From Algibacter marinivivus (GTDB lineage Bacteria > Bacteroidota > Bacteroidia > Flavobacteriales > Flavobacteriaceae), in NCBI RefSeq assembly GCF_003143755.1, contig NZ_QFRI01000001.1, positions 888,041 through 952,040 on the forward strand: a stretch of DNA of 64,000 nt, read 5' to 3'. Position numbers and translations under genes: made by a program. Positions 61,961 to 64,000 of this stretch are shown piece by piece; position 1 is the first letter of the stretch, and each line of letters opens with the position of its first letter. The notes beneath the pieces are model-generated. The model searched no databases. It saw nothing but the letters and a program-made list of their open reading frames with translations, and was not told the DNA's origin.

Positions 61961-62670
61961 TTTCAAAATTAGATTTAGAAAATATATTATTTCTAGATAT
62001 TGAAACCGTCCCAGAAGTCCAATATTTCTCTGATTTAGACGAAACAAAACAAGCGCTTTGGGAACATAAATCGCAATATCAAAGAAAGGATGATTATACT
62101 GCTGAAGAATTTTATAATCGTGCAGGTATTTGGGCTGAATTTGGTAAGATAGTTTGTATCTCGGTTGGCTATTTCAATATTTTAAATGATTTAAGAACTT
62201 TTAGAACCACATCATTTTATGGTGATGAAATTACGCTTCTTAAAAATTTTAAAAACCTTCTTATTTCTCATTTTAGCCAAACTAAGCATCTGCTTTGTGC
62301 ACATAATGGGAAGGAATTCGATTTTCCATACATCGCTAGACGCATGATAATTAACAATATTGAATTACCTTATAAACTAAATCTTTTTGGTAAAAAACCA
62401 TGGGAAGTACCTCATTTAGACACCTTAGAATTATGGAAGTTTGGTGATTATAAAACCTATACATCCTTAAAATTAATGACTAATGTATTAGGTATTCCTT
62501 CACCTAAAGATGATATTGATGGGAGTGAAGTTTACAGGGTTTATTATGAAGAAAACGAAATAGACCGAATTATTACGTATTGCGAAAAAGATACTATTGC
62601 AGTTGCTCAAATTTTTCTTCGATTACGTGGTGATGCACTTTTAACTGAAGATGAAATTATTCATATATAA
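61957..62670 (+). CDS. Predicted 3'-5' exonuclease (PolB-like, DEDDy)
   Basis: The 237-residue protein has the three exonuclease motifs: ILFLDIETVPE (Asp14, Glu16), LCAHNGKEFDFPYIARRM, and TYCEKDTIAVAQIFLR with the Tyr-Asp pair. It matches the stand-alone domain related to the B-family polymerase exonuclease. It probably trims DNA or RNA ends in repair; the partner is unknown. It is the last gene of the long plus-strand run and is closed by a strong terminator. Confidence 0.88.
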   Translation: MISKLDLENILFLDIETVPEVQYFSDLDETKQALWEHKSQYQRKDDYTAEEFYNRAGIWAEFGKIVCISVGYFNILNDLRTFRTTSFYGDEITLLKNFKNLLISHFSQTKHLLCAHNGKEFDFPYIARRMIINNIELPYKLNLFGKKPWEVPHLDTLELWKFGDYKTYTSLKLMTNVLGIPSPKDDIDGSEVYRVYYEENEIDRIITYCEKDTIAVAQIFLRLRGDALLTEDEIIHI

Positions 62671-62702
62671 AAAAGTCCAGATTAAAATCTGGACTTTTTA
62701 TT
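62671..62702 (+). terminator. Intrinsic terminator ending the long plus-strand gene run
   Basis: AAAAGTCCAGAT (62671-62682) and ATCTGGACTTTT (62687-62698) form a 12-bp stem with a four-base loop. It works on both strands and also closes the convergent surface-protein gene. Confidence 0.9.
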
Positions 62703-62729
62703 CTTGAGCTAGTCTTTGCTATTAATAGT

Positions 62730-64000
62730 CTACTCTTTTATAAATCGTTTCATCATTTTATCATCTCCATTAGTCACTTCAATATAATACATACCAGCTT
62801 CCAATCTTTCAACAAGAATGTCTTTAGACGTTTCTCCAGTATTTACAATCTGTCCTAATGCATTTATTATTCTATAAGTCATATTTCCTCCCCTTGAAGT
62901 CTTTATACTTAAGATATCTGCAACAGGGTTTGGAAATAAAGTAAGTTTGTTTTTAACGAACGTGTTTTTAGTAACATCTAAAACACTAGAGGGCGAATCA
63001 TCATTCTTAGGCGTATCATCCCTTAGCAATAAAGCTCCTGTTCCTCCTGAACCAGTAATTACAACTTGATCTATAAAAATCTGATCATTATTTCCTGATG
63101 CATCACATCTTAATCTGAACTGGGCATTACTCGACAAATTATATTGAGACGTATTTAAGGTGACTGTAAAATTGTCAAAAGCACTATTTACAAAATCGGT
63201 GCCTCTCGCCCAAGTTTCTATAGTCACAAATCCTGAACCATCATTATACTGTAACCAGAAATCTTCTCCGACTTCCATACTATGTGAATAGAAAAAGAAA
63301 TCAAACTCAACTTCACTAAATGATGATAAATCAAAGATAGGAGATGTCATTGATGAAGCTACACCAGAATTATCACGGATTCGAATAGAGAAATTGCCCT
63401 CATATGATCTTGAATCAGATCTCCTAGCACAATCAACTCCACCATCTTGCCAGCCATCCCAACCAGATTCAAAATATCCTTCATGGATAATTACATCTGT
63501 TGGTATGCTTATCACATTTACTGTTCGCACCACTTGAGTTGCTGCATTTCCTGCAGCATCACTAACATCGTAGGTTACTAAATACGTTCCTGCTGTGTTA
63601 GTGTCTACGACATCACCACCTACAGCTATATTGGCTGTAATATCGCCATCTAAATTATCTGTGGCTGTTGCACCTTGTTCTGTATAAACATCACCGACAT
63701 TTAAATCAATTAATGCATTTCCATTTAAGGTAATGACTGGTGCTGTGGTATCTGGTATTACATTTACTGTTCGCACCACTTGAGTTGCTGCATTTCCTGC
63801 AGCATCACTAACATCGTAGGTTACTAAATACGTTCCTGCTGTGTTAGTGTCTACGACATCACCACCTACAGCTATATTGGCTGTAATATCGCCATCTAAA
63901 TTATCTGTGGCTGTTGCACCTTGTTCTGTATAAACATCACCGACATTTAAATCAATTAATGCATTTCCATTTAAGGTAATGACTGGTGCTGTGGTATCTG
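62730..64000 (-). CDS. T9SS surface protein with DUF5011-type repeats (partial, 5' end outside)
   Basis: The frame is open from the window edge to a stop at 62730, so the true start is beyond 64000. Visible are two repeats of 82 residues of the DUF5011/HYR Ig-like kind (TTAPVITLNGNALIDLNVGD, YTEQGATATDNLDGDI). Next is a beta-jelly-roll-like domain (EGYFESGWDGWQDGG, ARRSDSRSYEGNFSIRIRDN, FFYSHSMEVGEDFWLQYNDG), then the type A sorting domain (LFPNPVADILSIKT, LEAGMYYIEVTNGDDKMMKR). It is exported by the type IX system and probably attached to the surface. The repeats are identical in DNA as well as protein. Confidence 0.88.
   Translation of the reverse strand, partial: DTTAPVITLNGNALIDLNVGDVYTEQGATATDNLDGDITANIAVGGDVVDTNTAGTYLVTYDVSDAAGNAATQVVRTVNVIPDTTAPVITLNGNALIDLNVGDVYTEQGATATDNLDGDITANIAVGGDVVDTNTAGTYLVTYDVSDAAGNAATQVVRTVNVISIPTDVIIHEGYFESGWDGWQDGGVDCARRSDSRSYEGNFSIRIRDNSGVASSMTSPIFDLSSFSEVEFDFFFYSHSMEVGEDFWLQYNDGSGFVTIETWARGTDFVNSAFDNFTVTLNTSQYNLSSNAQFRLRCDASGNNDQIFIDQVVITGSGGTGALLLRDDTPKNDDSPSSVLDVTKNTFVKNKLTLFPNPVADILSIKTSRGGNMTYRIINALGQIVNTGETSKDILVERLEAGMYYIEVTNGDDKMMKRFIKE
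63515..64000 (-). repeat. 246-bp tandem repeats encoding DUF5011 units
   Basis: CATTTACTGTTCGCACCACT begins at 63515 and again at 63761, a period of 246 bases (82 codons). Over the roughly 240 bases of the second unit in the window I find no difference from the first. The window ends inside the array, so its copy number is unknown. Confidence 0.9.

Noticed and set aside
63515..64000. Direct repeats that could suggest a CRISPR array.
   Set aside because: Units are 246 bases with no spacers, keep one reading frame, and encode Ig-like domains. No cas genes are present.

Overview
The window is about 64 kb of low-GC chromosome from a member of the Flavobacteriaceae (Bacteroidota). The evidence is type IX secretion C-terminal sorting domains (26967-27290 and the cut gene at 62730), -7 boxes of the TAnnTTTG type in place of sigma70 -10 boxes, few Shine-Dalgarno sequences, a HemC-HemD fusion, a PA0069-type radical SAM protein, VCBS/UnbV lipoproteins, and short palindromic repeats of kinds common in marine flavobacteria. 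Genus cannot be told from the sequence. I saw no rRNA, tRNA, CRISPR array, prophage or insertion sequence; most of the window is chromosomal housekeeping.

Layout. 1-5.4 kb: a TroABCD-like Zn/Mn ABC importer (solute-binding lipoprotein, ATPase, two permeases, each with a fused C-terminal winged helix) behind an outer-membrane beta-barrel protein, then YraN. 5.5-10.2 kb (minus): mfd and a TlpA-like thioredoxin protein. 10.3-12.1 kb: a long dispersed repeat, a TerB protein, a long non-coding stretch with a multi-stem leader and intrinsic terminator, and a TPR protein. 12.2-14 kb: a sugar/aminoglycoside-type kinase and a CysQ-like phosphatase. 13.9-22.6 kb (minus): tex, a histone-deacetylase-like hydrolase, an MMPL transporter and a large FG-GAP/UnbV lipoprotein. 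22.6-26.9 kb (minus): an oxidoreductase, ferritin, a cupredoxin-like protein, an AhpD-like protein and an AraC regulator with two matching operator-promoter units. 27-35.2 kb: a sorting-domain-only protein, metG, LD-carboxypeptidase, CPBP protease, HTH-membrane protein, POT-like transporter and a DnaJ/TerB protein. 35.4-39.1 kb: bacilliredoxin, acyltransferase, acyl-ACP desaturase, HD hydrolase. 39.1-45.9 kb: an AraC regulator facing two small genes that share promoter and terminator designs, a radical SAM protein, a second HTH-membrane protein, a two-lobed aspartic-protease-like protein and an enoyl-CoA hydratase. 45.9-47.4 kb: an NtrY-like histidine kinase.

47.9-58.6 kb is a heme locus: hemJ and hemH on minus next to an AraC regulator, and diverging from it hemA, hemCD, hemE, two GNAT acetyltransferases, an EI24 membrane protein, hemF and hemB. 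With hemL supplied elsewhere this covers glutamyl-tRNA to protoheme, HemJ acting as protoporphyrinogen oxidase. The same strand runs on through a CNNM/CBS protein, Ogt, a DUF4442 protein, a serine hydrolase and a 3'-5' exonuclease. The window ends inside a T9SS surface protein with 246-bp tandem repeats that are identical in sequence.

The most unusual signals are non-coding: the 11.16-11.37 kb leader with mutually exclusive hairpins; the duplicated AraC operator/promoter at 25.7 and 26.0 kb; a 12-bp perfect inverted repeat between hemA and its divergent AraC gene; and palindromic repeats lying in frame inside mfd and metG. I see no clearly new multi-gene system; the 11.2 kb leader is the best candidate for something undescribed.
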